Source of the DNA: Paenibacillus castaneae
GTDB lineage: Bacteria > Bacillota > Bacilli > Paenibacillales > Paenibacillaceae
Direction of reading: 5' to 3'
Assembly: GCF_002884445.1 (NCBI RefSeq)
Contig: NZ_KZ614144.1
Location: 2,899,551 to 2,963,550, forward strand
Length of the DNA: 64,000 nt
The notes under the pieces: generated by a model
What the model was told of the DNA's origin: nothing
Databases searched by the model: none
The model's input: the letters and a program-made list of their open reading frames with translations, nothing else
In this document: positions 41,638-49,613 of the stretch, piece after piece
Layout: each line of letters opens with the position of its first letter
How positions within the stretch are numbered: the first letter of the stretch is position 1
Made by a program: the position numbers and the translations under genes

Positions 41638-42195
41638 ATGAAGAGAAAATTTTCAGACCGGGCCAACTGGCGGCGTATCTTGCGCAAAAGCTATTCATGC
41701 CTAGCGCTTGACGGCGAGGAGTTCAAAGGTCTCGTTACGTTTTATCGGATATTAGAATTACGTGAGCCGTTATGGAAGGAATATAACGGACGCAAGCTTT
41801 GCCTGGCTGATCGAGGATACTTATGGATGCAGCATTTTCCAAAGGGCGAGCATTTTGTAGTAACGACGATGTTTGATGACAAGGGACGCGTTGTACAGTG
41901 GTATATTGATGTATGCAAGACGCAAGGCTTAACGGATCAGCAGGTGCCATGGTTCGATGACCTATACTTGGATGTGGTTGTGCTTCCGAGCGGGGAAGTT
42001 TTTCTAATGGATGAGGATGAGCTGGAGGACGCGCACAGACAAGGCGATGTCAATGGCAAGGATGTTGCGCTGGCGAAGAAAACAGCTGGCAGATTGCTCT
42101 CCAGCATTCGCAATGGAAGGTTTCGTTACTTCACACTTAGCCTCAAGCATCGCAAGAGCTTGCTTGAACGTACGGGAGAGTTAAGCGAATCATGA
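41638..42195 (+). CDS. DUF402 protein, Ntdp/YgaC-like nucleoside tri-/diphosphate phosphatase
   Basis: A 185-residue protein of the FomD/DUF402 barrel family. It aligns by eye with the Firmicute Ntdp group: WYIDVCKTQGLTDQQVPWFDDLYLDVVVLPSGEVFLMDEDEL contains the Asp/Glu cluster that binds metal and phosphate. The known relative hydrolyses nucleoside tri- and diphosphates. The start ATG has AAAGG about ten bases upstream. It overlaps the next gene by four bases (ATGA), so the two are coupled. The 283-base gap before it shows only the preceding terminator. Confidence 0.82.
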   Translation: MKRKFSDRANWRRILRKSYSCLALDGEEFKGLVTFYRILELREPLWKEYNGRKLCLADRGYLWMQHFPKGEHFVVTTMFDDKGRVVQWYIDVCKTQGLTDQQVPWFDDLYLDVVVLPSGEVFLMDEDELEDAHRQGDVNGKDVALAKKTAGRLLSSIRNGRFRYFTLSLKHRKSLLERTGELSES

Positions 42196-42860
42196 GAACC
42201 AGTACAGTCAGAAGGAGCAGACCGCGTAAACGTTCGAAAAAAAATCGTTCGTGGCTGCTCCTGTTTCGTGTTGCTGCCTGGCTTGTTTGTGCAGGCGTGT
42301 TCTGGTGCGGATATCTATTATGGCTCATAAACGGATACCCAACCGACAAGCCGGTTGCCAAAGCGGATGCCGGCATTGTGCTGGGAGCGGCATTGTGGAA
42401 TGATGTGCCTAGCCCCGCATTGAAGGAACGATTAGAATTGGCAGTCACATTATATAACGAAGGCGGAGTGGACAAGCTGATCTTATCCGGAGGGCTGGAT
42501 CACAATAAAGCTACCAAAACGGAAGCTGAGGGCATGCGCGACTATCTCATTGCAAAAGGTATATCAGCTGACAAGCTGTTGCTAGAAAACGAATCGACCA
42601 GCACCTATGAAAATTTATTGTTCAGCAAAAAAATAGCCGACCAGCAGAAGCTTACTCAGCTCGTTGTGATTACCCATGACTATCATGCGGCTAGATCGAA
42701 GGAAATAGCGAAACAGCTGGATTTCAAGCATTTTCAAGTTGCTGCTACGAAATCAAAGGTGTTAAATCCGGTATACAATGAAACGCGCGAGGTGCTTGCT
42801 TTCACGAAATGGAAGCTTGATTGGCTTCTTCTCACATTAGGAATCCGCTCTTCTGTTTAG
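42192..42860 (+). CDS. YdcF family protein (DUF218, SanA-like)
   Basis: A 222-residue membrane-anchored protein. A very basic N-terminus (about 1-18) is followed by one hydrophobic segment (about 19-42), then the DUF218 domain: DAGIVLGAALWNDVPSPALKERL, KLILSGG, and STSTYENLLFSKKIADQ. SanA/YdcF proteins have been linked to envelope barrier function and bind SAM in one case; the biochemical role is unclear. Start overlaps the DUF402 gene. Confidence 0.87.
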   Translation: MRTSTVRRSRPRKRSKKNRSWLLLFRVAAWLVCAGVFWCGYLLWLINGYPTDKPVAKADAGIVLGAALWNDVPSPALKERLELAVTLYNEGGVDKLILSGGLDHNKATKTEAEGMRDYLIAKGISADKLLLENESTSTYENLLFSKKIADQQKLTQLVVITHDYHAARSKEIAKQLDFKHFQVAATKSKVLNPVYNETREVLAFTKWKLDWLLLTLGIRSSV

Positions 42861-42949
42861 GTGCTGTGAATCTGCTAATATGCAACTGCAAAGTAGAATA
42901 AACTTGTAGTGCGGTTAGCCGCTACAGCTCTAGATGCAAAGGATAGGTG

Positions 42950-43945
42950 ATGCGACAGATGAATGGAAACGTCATATCAGGACCCGGTAATGGCTCCGCA
43001 AGGCCTTCCCGCCAAATTAATGTGGTACTAAGAAGCCAGGAAACATTTCAAAGCGGGGCATCGGCGCATGCGCTGGATGTAGAACCGCTTCCAGCAGTAA
43101 AGCCGCTGCCGAGCGTCGATCATTATGCGGATATTCAGAAAGAGCTTGAGCCGATGATCGGCATGGACAATGTGAAATCATTGGTTTATGAAATATATGC
43201 CTTGCTCTATATCAGCCGAATGCGTTCGGAAGCCGGATTATTCGGCGGTTCTCATGTGTACCATATGATTTTTAAAGGAAACCCGGGAACGGGCAAGACA
43301 ACTATAGCTCGCATTGTTGCTAAGCTGTTTCAGAAGATGGGCGTGCTTACGAAGGGGCATATGATTGAGGTTGAACGGGCTGATCTTGTAGGCGAATATA
43401 TCGGTCATACGGCTCAAAAGACGCGTGAATTGGTGCGAAAAGCGATTGGCGGGGTCTTATTTATTGACGAAGCTTATAGTCTTGCGCGTGGCGGAGAGAA
43501 AGATTTCGGCAAAGAAGCTATTGATACACTTGTAAAGGCTATGGAAGATAATCGCAATCAATTTGTACTTATCTTGGCGGGCTACCCGGCCGAAATCGAC
43601 GATTTCTTGCTTACGAATCCCGGCTTGCCGTCACGGTTTCCGATTCAAATTGAATTTCCGGATTACAACGTGGATCAATTGATTCAAATTAGCGAGCTCA
43701 TGGCCAAAGATCGTGATTATATTATGATGCCTCAGACCATCTTTAAATTAAGGCAGCATTTGATGCAGGAGAAGCTGAATTCGATGTTCGCTTTCAGCAA
43801 TGCAAGATATGTTAGAAACTCGATTGAGAAGGCGATTAGATATCAGGCGGTGCGTCTGCTTACTCAATATGCTAGCTCTGTTCCGCCAAAGCAGGAGCTT
43901 ATGACAATCCGGCCGGATGATTTAAGATGGGATACGAAAACATAA
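42950..43945 (+). CDS. spoVK: Stage V sporulation protein K, AAA ATPase (CbbX-like)
   Basis: AAA+ protein needed at a late step of spore formation. Walker A is FKGNPGTGKTTIARIVAK (about 107-124), Walker B GGVLFIDEAYSLARGGEKDFG (about 164-184) and sensor-1 FVLILAGYP. The N-terminal 60 residues are variable, and the helical stretch before the P-loop (LEPMIGMDNVKSLVYEIYALLYI) is typical of SpoVK/CbbX. The length is about 331 residues. ATG at 42950 has AAAGGA six bases upstream. It precedes hflX as in B. subtilis (spoVK-ynbA). Confidence 0.92.
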   Translation: MRQMNGNVISGPGNGSARPSRQINVVLRSQETFQSGASAHALDVEPLPAVKPLPSVDHYADIQKELEPMIGMDNVKSLVYEIYALLYISRMRSEAGLFGGSHVYHMIFKGNPGTGKTTIARIVAKLFQKMGVLTKGHMIEVERADLVGEYIGHTAQKTRELVRKAIGGVLFIDEAYSLARGGEKDFGKEAIDTLVKAMEDNRNQFVLILAGYPAEIDDFLLTNPGLPSRFPIQIEFPDYNVDQLIQISELMAKDRDYIMMPQTIFKLRQHLMQEKLNSMFAFSNARYVRNSIEKAIRYQAVRLLTQYASSVPPKQELMTIRPDDLRWDTKT

Positions 43946-43973
43946 TGACTTAGAAGTATAGAAGGAGTATATG

Positions 43974-45263
43974 ATGAGCGAGAAAACATTCGATACAAAT
44001 CCAAATATGATTGAAAAAGCAATATTAATCAGCCTAGTTACCTCTAATGACAAGCGACATGGCGGAGACCCCGAGCATTCCTTGCAGGAGCTGGTGCAGC
44101 TTACAGAAACAGCTGGCGTTGAGGTTCTTACTACCATTACGCAAAATAAAGAGACTGCCGACTCCAAATGGTTTATCGGCAAAGGCAAGGTGCAGGAGGT
44201 TAAAGCGCTGGCGGATGAGCTTGGGGCTACGACTGCCATATTTGACCAAGAGCTTTCAGGCGCACAGGTTAGAAATTTGGAAGAGTCGCTTGATTTGAAG
44301 ATCGTGGACAGAACGCAGCTGATTCTGGATATTTTCGCTGGGCGAGCAAAAACGCGCGAAGGGATTATACAGGTCGAGCTTGCCCAACTGAGCTACTTGC
44401 TGCCTCGTCTGTCCGGCCAAAGCAAAAACTTGTCGCGGCTTGGCGGGGGAATCGGAACGCGCGGACCGGGGGAGACGAAGCTGGAAACCGATCGTCGCCA
44501 TATTCGGGATCGTATATTTGATCTGAAAACTGTGCTTGATGAGCTCGTTCGCCATCGGAAGCTGCATAGGGAGCGCCGGAAAAAATCTGGGGCTATCCAA
44601 GTCGCTTTGGTAGGCTATACGAATGCCGGCAAGTCGACTCTGCTGAGGGAATTGACTCAAGCAGATGTTTATGTAGAGAATCAACTATTTGCTACGCTTG
44701 ATCCGACCTCACGCGCACTTGAGCTGCCTAATGGCAGGGAAGTGGTGCTGACTGATACGGTAGGCTTCATTCAGAATCTGCCCCATGATCTCGTAGCTGC
44801 TTTCCGTGCTACGTTAGAAGAGGTTTGTGAGGCTGATCTTGTGCTGCATGTAATCGACAGCAGTTCAGTTATGCGCGATGAACAAATAGCGGTTGTTAAC
44901 AAAATCATGGGTGATCTTGGCGCAGCCGACAAGCCTACTGTTATGGTTTTTAACAAGAAGGATTTAGTTAGCGTAAGCGGGACATTATCTGACCTGCCCA
45001 TGACCGGCGGTGATAATCTGGTTATCAGCGCTTACGAGGCAGATGACCTTGAGCTTCTTAGGCAAACGATTCAAGACAAGCTAAGCGGTGATACACTAAC
45101 CTTCAATGTGCCTGCCGAGCGAGGAGATTTAATTGCTCTGGCTTACCGGAGCGGAGAAGTTATCAATCAAGAGGTTAACGAGGAAACGCTGCGACTGACG
45201 GTACAAGTGAGCAGGCAGCAATATGAACAGCATGGGCATCGTTTGCAGCAATATATCGAGTAA
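43974..45263 (+). CDS. hflX: GTPase HflX
   Basis: Ribosome-associated GTPase that rescues stalled or stressed ribosomes. The N-terminal HflX domain has the GIGTRGPGETKLETDRRHI block (about 160-180). The G domain shows G1 VGYTNAGKSTLL, G3 DTVGFIQNLPHDLVAAF and G4 NKKD. The C-terminal domain follows after about residue 355. The length is about 429 residues. AAGGAG (43962-43967) is six bases before ATG 43974 and only three before ATG 43971, so the later start is preferred. In B. subtilis the orthologue is ynbA. Confidence 0.95.
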   Translation: MSEKTFDTNPNMIEKAILISLVTSNDKRHGGDPEHSLQELVQLTETAGVEVLTTITQNKETADSKWFIGKGKVQEVKALADELGATTAIFDQELSGAQVRNLEESLDLKIVDRTQLILDIFAGRAKTREGIIQVELAQLSYLLPRLSGQSKNLSRLGGGIGTRGPGETKLETDRRHIRDRIFDLKTVLDELVRHRKLHRERRKKSGAIQVALVGYTNAGKSTLLRELTQADVYVENQLFATLDPTSRALELPNGREVVLTDTVGFIQNLPHDLVAAFRATLEEVCEADLVLHVIDSSSVMRDEQIAVVNKIMGDLGAADKPTVMVFNKKDLVSVSGTLSDLPMTGGDNLVISAYEADDLELLRQTIQDKLSGDTLTFNVPAERGDLIALAYRSGEVINQEVNEETLRLTVQVSRQQYEQHGHRLQQYIE

Positions 45264-45310
45264 ATGGTTTTGAACTAAGGTTTGCAATGCAGAAGGGGAG
45301 AAGATTTAAA

Positions 45311-46603
45311 GTGAGTATACAGCATGAGAATCAGAAGCTATGGGAGAAGCTTGAGGGTCTGGCAGCCGAGGCTGAACAGCTGGCTGCAGAGGCCTTCCGG
45401 TCTGTCGATAAGATAGCAGAGCGCAATCATTGGAAGGTCATTCAAGCGTTCCAGCGCCACAAGGTAAGCGATTTTCATTTCAACGGCTCTACGGGGTACG
45501 GCTACAATGACCGGGGCCGTGAAATTATGGATTTGGTCTATGCGGATGTGATGGGTGCGGAAGCTGCAATCGTAAGGCCGCATTTTGTTTCTGGCACGCA
45601 CACGATCAGCTGTGCATTATTCGGTGTGCTTAGACCGGGCGATGAGCTTCTTTATATAACTGGAAGACCCTATGATACGCTGCATAAGGTAATCGGTAAG
45701 CCTGGGGACGGCACCGGTTCGTTGCAGGACTTTGGCATTAAATACTCGGAGGTCCCGCTTCAAGGGGATGGAAGCTTGAATTGGGAGCGGATTGAGCAAG
45801 CCATAACGCCGAGTACGAAGGTTATCGGTATTCAACGGTCGCGCGGTTACGATTGGCGCGCCTCATTCTCAGTAGCCGAGATTGAGCTCATGGTGAAGCG
45901 AGTGAAGGCGATCAAACAGGATGTGCTTGTTTTTGTAGATAATTGCTATGGTGAATTTACGGAGCTGCTTGAGCCGACTGAGGTTGGTGTTGATTTGATG
46001 GCAGGTTCTCTAATCAAGAACCCCGGCGGCGGCCTAGCTGAGACTGGCGGATATATTGCAGGGACCGCTTCTGCAGTTGAGGCAGCTGCTTATCGATTGA
46101 CGGCGCCCGGGATTGGCGGAGAAGTGGGTGCAATGCTTGGAACGCTGCGGGCGATTTACCAAGGGCTTTTTCTGGCACCACATATCGTTGGACAAGCGGT
46201 CAAGGGCAGTGTACTGGCAGCTGCTATGTTTGAGGAGCTTGGTTTTGTAACAAAGCCGCGCTGGAATGAGCCGCGAACAGATCTTATTCAAGCAGTTCGG
46301 TTCGCAGAAGCGGAGCAGCTAATTGCTTTCGTTCAAGGCATCCAACAGGCGGCAGCAGTGGATTCTCATGTCATGCCAGAGCCGTGGGATATGCCTGGCT
46401 ACGAGAATGCTGTTATCATGGCAGCAGGAACATTCATTCAAGGCGGGAGCTTGGAGCTTTCGGCGGATGCTCCGATCCGTGAACCCTATATTGCGTATAT
46501 GCAAGGCGGCCTAACCTATTCACATGCCAAATACGGTGTTTTGACTGCTTTATATCGACTTGTCGACAGTGGTTTAATTGTAACCAAACCTCACACGACT
46601 TGA
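45311..46603 (+). CDS. Methionine gamma-lyase family protein (YnbB, aluminium-resistance type)
   Basis: A PLP-dependent fold-type I protein of about 430 residues resembling YnbB. It contains FHFNGSTGYGYNDRGREIMD, the cofactor region VFVDNCYGEFTELLEPTEVGVDLMAGSLIKNPGGG with the presumed PLP-lysine in SLIKNPG, and PHFVSGTHTISCALFG. The family name comes from weak similarity to methionine gamma-lyase and from a plant-derived aluminium phenotype; the substrate is not established. GTG at 45311 is preferred because AAGGGGAG lies upstream, while the earlier ATG at 45287 has no ribosome-binding site. The gene end contains the GlnR operator of the next operon. Confidence 0.88.
   Translation: MSIQHENQKLWEKLEGLAAEAEQLAAEAFRSVDKIAERNHWKVIQAFQRHKVSDFHFNGSTGYGYNDRGREIMDLVYADVMGAEAAIVRPHFVSGTHTISCALFGVLRPGDELLYITGRPYDTLHKVIGKPGDGTGSLQDFGIKYSEVPLQGDGSLNWERIEQAITPSTKVIGIQRSRGYDWRASFSVAEIELMVKRVKAIKQDVLVFVDNCYGEFTELLEPTEVGVDLMAGSLIKNPGGGLAETGGYIAGTASAVEAAAYRLTAPGIGGEVGAMLGTLRAIYQGLFLAPHIVGQAVKGSVLAAAMFEELGFVTKPRWNEPRTDLIQAVRFAEAEQLIAFVQGIQQAAAVDSHVMPEPWDMPGYENAVIMAAGTFIQGGSLELSADAPIREPYIAYMQGGLTYSHAKYGVLTALYRLVDSGLIVTKPHTT
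46579..46595 (+). promoter_or_regulatory. GlnR/TnrA operator upstream of glnRA
   Basis: TGTAACCAAACCTCACA fits the GlnR/TnrA consensus TGTnA-N7-TnACA at every defined position. It lies inside the last codons of the preceding gene and ends four bases before the -35 element of glnR, consistent with autorepression of glnRA by GlnR during nitrogen sufficiency. Confidence 0.8.
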
Positions 46604-46629
46604 CACATTTGCGGTATAACGTTTAAAAT
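46600..46629 (+). promoter_or_regulatory. glnRA promoter
   Basis: TTGACA (46600-46605), 18 bases, TAAAAT (46624-46629). The -35 is perfect and the -10 matches five of six. Transcription would begin near 46636, about 30 bases before glnR. Confidence 0.75.
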
Positions 46630-46666
46630 GAACATAGTAAATGAGCGACTGGAAGGTTGATGCGAC

Positions 46667-47077
46667 ATGGCTGATGAGATTCGCAGAAATATGGCCTTAT
46701 TCCCTATAGGTATTGTAATGAAGTTGACGGATCTAACCGCCCGTCAAATCCGATATTATGAACAGCATGAACTAATCGTGCCTGCAAGGACTGCAGGAAA
46801 CCAACGGTTATTTTCTTTTAATGACGTAGAACGGCTTTTGGAAATTAAATCATTGATTGAGAAAGGCGTTAACATCGCGGGCATTAAGCAAGTGATGAAT
46901 CCGGTATCGAAAGAATCGGATGACGCCACAATCGTTAGTGAGCAATCAGAAGTGAAGCGCAGAGAGCTCTCTGATCAACAGCTTCATCGTCTGCTGAAAC
47001 AACAGCTTCTAGAGAAAAGACCGGGACAAGCGTCTCTTATTCAAGGACAATTAACACGTTTCTTGCATAAGCGCTAG
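46667..47077 (+). CDS. glnR: Nitrogen-regulatory repressor GlnR, MerR family
   Basis: MerR-type repressor of nitrogen-assimilation genes, activated by feedback-inhibited glutamine synthetase. The winged helix-turn-helix is at about 15-75: FPIGIVMKLTDLTARQIRYYEQHELI, then RLFSFNDVERLLEIKSLIEKG. The C-terminal tail (about 110-136) carries the short segment that interacts with glutamine synthetase in relatives. The length is 136 residues. GGAAGG lies about ten bases before the ATG. The gene directly precedes glnA, and an operator fitting its consensus lies at the promoter. Confidence 0.95.
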   Translation: MADEIRRNMALFPIGIVMKLTDLTARQIRYYEQHELIVPARTAGNQRLFSFNDVERLLEIKSLIEKGVNIAGIKQVMNPVSKESDDATIVSEQSEVKRRELSDQQLHRLLKQQLLEKRPGQASLIQGQLTRFLHKR

Positions 47078-47122
47078 TACGGCTATAACATCAAATGCTT
47101 AGCAAACTAAGGAGATGATTCC

Positions 47123-48451
47123 ATGGGTTTTACTAAAGAGGATATTAAACGTATAACACAGGAAAAAAATGTTCGTTTTATTCGTTTGCAATTTACAGAT
47201 TTGCTCGGAACGATCAAAAATGTAGAAATTCCGGTAAGCCAGCTTGATAAAGCACTTGATAACAAGATGATGTTTGACGGCTCATCCATAGAAGGATATG
47301 TGCGGATTGAAGAATCTGACATGTACTTATACCCTGACCTAGATACTTGGGTCGTATTCCCTTGGGTAACGCAGGATCGCGTTGCTCGCTTGATTTGCGA
47401 CATTTACATGCCGGACGGCACGCCGTTTGCTGGTGATCCGCGCGGAATTCTGAAGCGTGCGCTCAAGGAAGCTGAGGAGCTTGGATATACAGCAATGAAT
47501 GTTGGACCTGAGCCGGAATTTTTCCTGTTCAAAACAGATGAGCGCGGTGAGCCGACTACTGAATTGAATGACCAAGGCGGCTACTTTGATTTGGCTCCAA
47601 TGGATATGGGCGAGAATTGCCGTCGTGAAATCGTGTTAACTTTGGAAGAAATGGGCTTTGAAATCGAAGCATCGCATCATGAGGTAGCTCCTGGACAGCA
47701 TGAGATTGACTTCAAATATGCGGATGCTATTAAAGCTGCCGATCAAATTCAAACATTCAAGCTGGTTGTCAAAACCGTTGCTCGCGAGCATGGCTTGCAT
47801 GCTTCGTTCATGCCAAAGCCATTATTCGGAGTGAATGGTTCCGGCATGCACTGCCACCAATCGTTATTCCAAGGCGACACCAACGTATTCTATGATGAGA
47901 AGGATAAACTGGGACTCAGTGCTACTGCGCGTCAATACATGGCAGGCATACTTATGCATGCTCGTGCGATGGCAGCCATTACGAATCCAACGATCAACTC
48001 CTATAAGCGTCTTGTGCCTGGCTATGAGGCTCCTTGTTATGTTGCGTGGTCAGCAAGCAATCGTTCGCCAATGATTCGGATCCCGGCCTCACGCGGCCTC
48101 AGCACGCGTGTAGAGGTGCGTAATCCTGACCCGGCAGCTAATCCTTATTTAGCGCTTGCAGTTATGCTTAAAGCGGGTCTAGACGGTATTAAGAACAAGC
48201 TTCCATTACCTGCTCCTACGGACCGGAACATCTACATCATGACTGATGAAGAGCGTGAGGATTCAGGAATTCCAAGCTTGCCGCTTGATTTGAAGGAAGC
48301 GCTGGACGAGATGCTAAGAAACGACATCGTATGTGAAGCGCTTGGCGATCATGCTCTTGCCCATTTCTATGAATTGAAAGAAATTGAGTGGGATATGTAC
48401 AGGACGCAGGTTCACCAATGGGAACGCGATCAGTATTTGACACTTTATTAA
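47123..48451 (+). CDS. glnA: Glutamine synthetase, type I (GlnA)
   Basis: Makes glutamine from glutamate, ammonia and ATP. Catalytic features are visible: [23 protein letters not shown] near the N-terminus, [10 protein letters not shown] with metal-binding glutamates, [28 protein letters not shown] and the [17 protein letters not shown] stretch. The 442-residue length and the absence of the adenylylation-type tail identify the GSI-alpha form, which is feedback-inhibited and in Bacillales regulates GlnR and TnrA. AAGGAGATGATTCC precedes the ATG. It is cotranscribed with glnR and followed by a terminator. Confidence 0.98.
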   Translation: MGFTKEDIKRITQEKNVRFIRLQFTDLLGTIKNVEIPVSQLDKALDNKMMFDGSSIEGYVRIEESDMYLYPDLDTWVVFPWVTQDRVARLICDIYMPDGTPFAGDPRGILKRALKEAEELGYTAMNVGPEPEFFLFKTDERGEPTTELNDQGGYFDLAPMDMGENCRREIVLTLEEMGFEIEASHHEVAPGQHEIDFKYADAIKAADQIQTFKLVVKTVAREHGLHASFMPKPLFGVNGSGMHCHQSLFQGDTNVFYDEKDKLGLSATARQYMAGILMHARAMAAITNPTINSYKRLVPGYEAPCYVAWSASNRSPMIRIPASRGLSTRVEVRNPDPAANPYLALAVMLKAGLDGIKNKLPLPAPTDRNIYIMTDEEREDSGIPSLPLDLKEALDEMLRNDIVCEALGDHALAHFYELKEIEWDMYRTQVHQWERDQYLTLY

Positions 48452-48466
48452 AAACCCGAATTATTC

Positions 48467-48502
48467 ATCCCTTAGCGCCCTGCGTGCTGAGGGATTTTTT
48501 TA
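48467..48502 (+). terminator. Terminator of glnRA
   Basis: ATCCCTTAGC (48467-48476) pairs with GCTGAGGGAT (48485-48494), one G-T pair, followed by seven T. Confidence 0.88.
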
Positions 48503-48515
48503 TAACAATCAGAAG

Positions 48516-48529
48516 TAGACTATAGTCTA
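48516..48529. repeat. Perfect 14-base palindrome before the YjcZ-like gene
   Basis: TAGACTATAGTCTA is self-complementary over 14 bases and lies 74 bases before the small gene start, just after the glnA terminator. It could be a dimeric operator; no regulator is suggested by its sequence. Confidence 0.5.
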
Positions 48530-48603
48530 TATTGGGGCTCTGCCCAAGCCAAATACCCATGCAAACATATGCTATTTTGTACCTAAGAAAAGGAGATGAA
48601 CAC

Positions 48604-48813
48604 ATGGGTTATGGAGTAGGAAATGTAGGCGGAGTCAGTCATGGAGGATATGGCGGCACTAACGTAGCTGGCGTGTCACAAGGTTATGGCGGCGGTTGTG
48701 AACATGTAGGCGGCGTACAAGGCTACGGCGGTTGTGGTTTCGGCGGCACCTTCGGAATCATTCTTGTATTATTTATCCTTCTTGTTATCATCTCGCGTTC
48801 AGTCTTGTTTTAA
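48604..48813 (+). CDS. YjcZ-family small sporulation protein
   Basis: A 69-residue protein. The first 45 residues are glycine-rich with tyrosine, valine and two cysteines (repeated GGxxxGYGG units); the C-terminal FGIILVLFILLVIISRSVLF is the single membrane segment of the YjcZ/SscA family of tiny spore proteins. The usual members are only 25-45 residues, so the Gly-rich extension is notable and recalls coat-protein low-complexity regions. ATG at 48604 has AAGGAG eight bases upstream. Function in spore coat or membrane is inferred from the family. Confidence 0.8.
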   Translation: MGYGVGNVGGVSHGGYGGTNVAGVSQGYGGGCEHVGGVQGYGGCGFGGTFGIILVLFILLVIISRSVLF

Positions 48814-48850
48814 TAAGACCTTATCGAGTATCCACTAATATAACATTAAT

Positions 48851-48895
48851 AAAACAGCCGATCAGGGTTTCTCACCTGTTCGGCTGTTTTGCTTT
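48851..48895. terminator. Bidirectional terminator, copy 2 of a dispersed repeat
   Basis: AAAACAGCCGAtCAGG (48851-48866) pairs with CCTGtTCGGCTGTTTT (48875-48890). It separates the convergent YjcZ-like gene and the small membrane gene on the other strand. The inverted unit is nearly identical to 31047-31083. Confidence 0.85.
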
Positions 48896-48937
48896 TGTGG
48901 TCTATGGAATAAGTATCTATTTATATTCGACTGAGTT

Positions 48938-49162
48938 TCACTCGTTTGAATCTACATTTTGTTTAGATGGTTTACTTGTTCTGCTTTTCCATGATCCGTT
49001 AATGAATCGAGTTGCAACTAAAAATAAGGGTGAGGCTTCAAGCTCGGTAAAATTAAGCATCTCGGCCCAATTGAATACAATAAGAAACGGAAGAAGTCCA
49101 ATGGCTAATATTCCAAAAATAAAGCCAAAGGAAAGGCTGCGTATGATTTTGCTTACGGTCAT
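48938..49162 (-). CDS. Small membrane protein, uncharacterised
   Basis: A 74-residue protein with a hydrophobic N-terminal half, FGFIFGILAIGLLPFLIVFNW, likely one membrane segment, and a polar basic C-terminus. ATG at 49162 is preferred because AAGGAG lies eight bases upstream; an earlier in-frame start at 49180 lies inside that site. No family recognised. It ends shortly before the shared bidirectional terminator. The good ribosome-binding site and the terminator support a real gene. Confidence 0.6.
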   Translation of the reverse strand: MTVSKIIRSLSFGFIFGILAIGLLPFLIVFNWAEMLNFTELEASPLFLVATRFINGSWKSRTSKPSKQNVDSNE

Positions 49163-49256
49163 GCTCTCAACTCCTTTCAAGCTTTCTTCATATATTTAAA
49201 CGATATGCTTCTATTTGAATCTATAGAAAGAGATTCATGTATATGGACGAAACACA

Positions 49257-49284
49257 AGAAAAGACCCAGTGAAGGGTCTTTTCT
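49257..49284. terminator. Terminator of the 35-residue YjcZ-like gene
   Basis: AGAAAAGACCC (49257-49267) pairs perfectly with GGGTCTTTTCT (49274-49284). On the minus strand it lies about 35 bases after the stop of the small gene; the T-rich arm acts as the T-run on either strand. Confidence 0.75.
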
Positions 49285-49318
49285 GTGGGACATATTAAAG
49301 GGATTTAATGGTTGAATG

Positions 49319-49426
49319 TTAGTAGCCGCCCCAGAAGCCGCAACTACAAGCGATAATAACGAGCAGAATAAAGAGAACGAGAATAGTACCTAAATTATTG
49401 AAAGCACCACCAACGTAACCTGACAT
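49319..49426 (-). CDS. YjcZ-family small sporulation protein, 35 residues
   Basis: A tiny gene with product starting MSGYVGGAFNNLGTILVLF and ending in CSCGFWGGY. The hydrophobic core LGTILVLFILLVIIA matches the YjcZ/SscA pattern and is close to the membrane segment of the neighbouring 69-residue protein, so the two are paralogues. AAGGAGGTG lies about nine bases before the ATG on the minus strand, and a terminator follows. The Cys-x-Cys near the end and the aromatic Gly-rich tail are unusual. Such genes are easily missed because of their length. Confidence 0.8.
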   Translation of the reverse strand: MSGYVGGAFNNLGTILVLFILLVIIACSCGFWGGY

Positions 49427-49552
49427 TTTTCAATGCACCTCCTTACGTGTTGAGTACGTTGTAGATTATGCATGAATCAAGTGTCATGATTGGGTGTTTG
49501 TCTCGCGAGGCAGTAATAAATGTTTAGATAAGTGTTATTTATATGACAACGG

Positions 49553-49582
49553 TTGACGTAACAGCCTGAATCGCCTTATTCT
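49553..49582 (+). promoter_or_regulatory. Candidate promoter of the BenE-type gene
   Basis: TTGACG (49553-49558), 18 bases, TATTCT (49577-49582). Five and four matches to sigma-A consensus; about 30 bases before the ATG. Confidence 0.4.
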
Positions 49583-49613
49583 TATATTCAGCTTAAGTGA
49601 AAGGAACAACAGA

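Noticed and set aside
48732..49199. 155-codon frame on the plus strand
   Set aside because: It overlaps the YjcZ-like gene in another frame, crosses a strong terminator and is antisense to the small membrane gene, which has a better ribosome-binding site.
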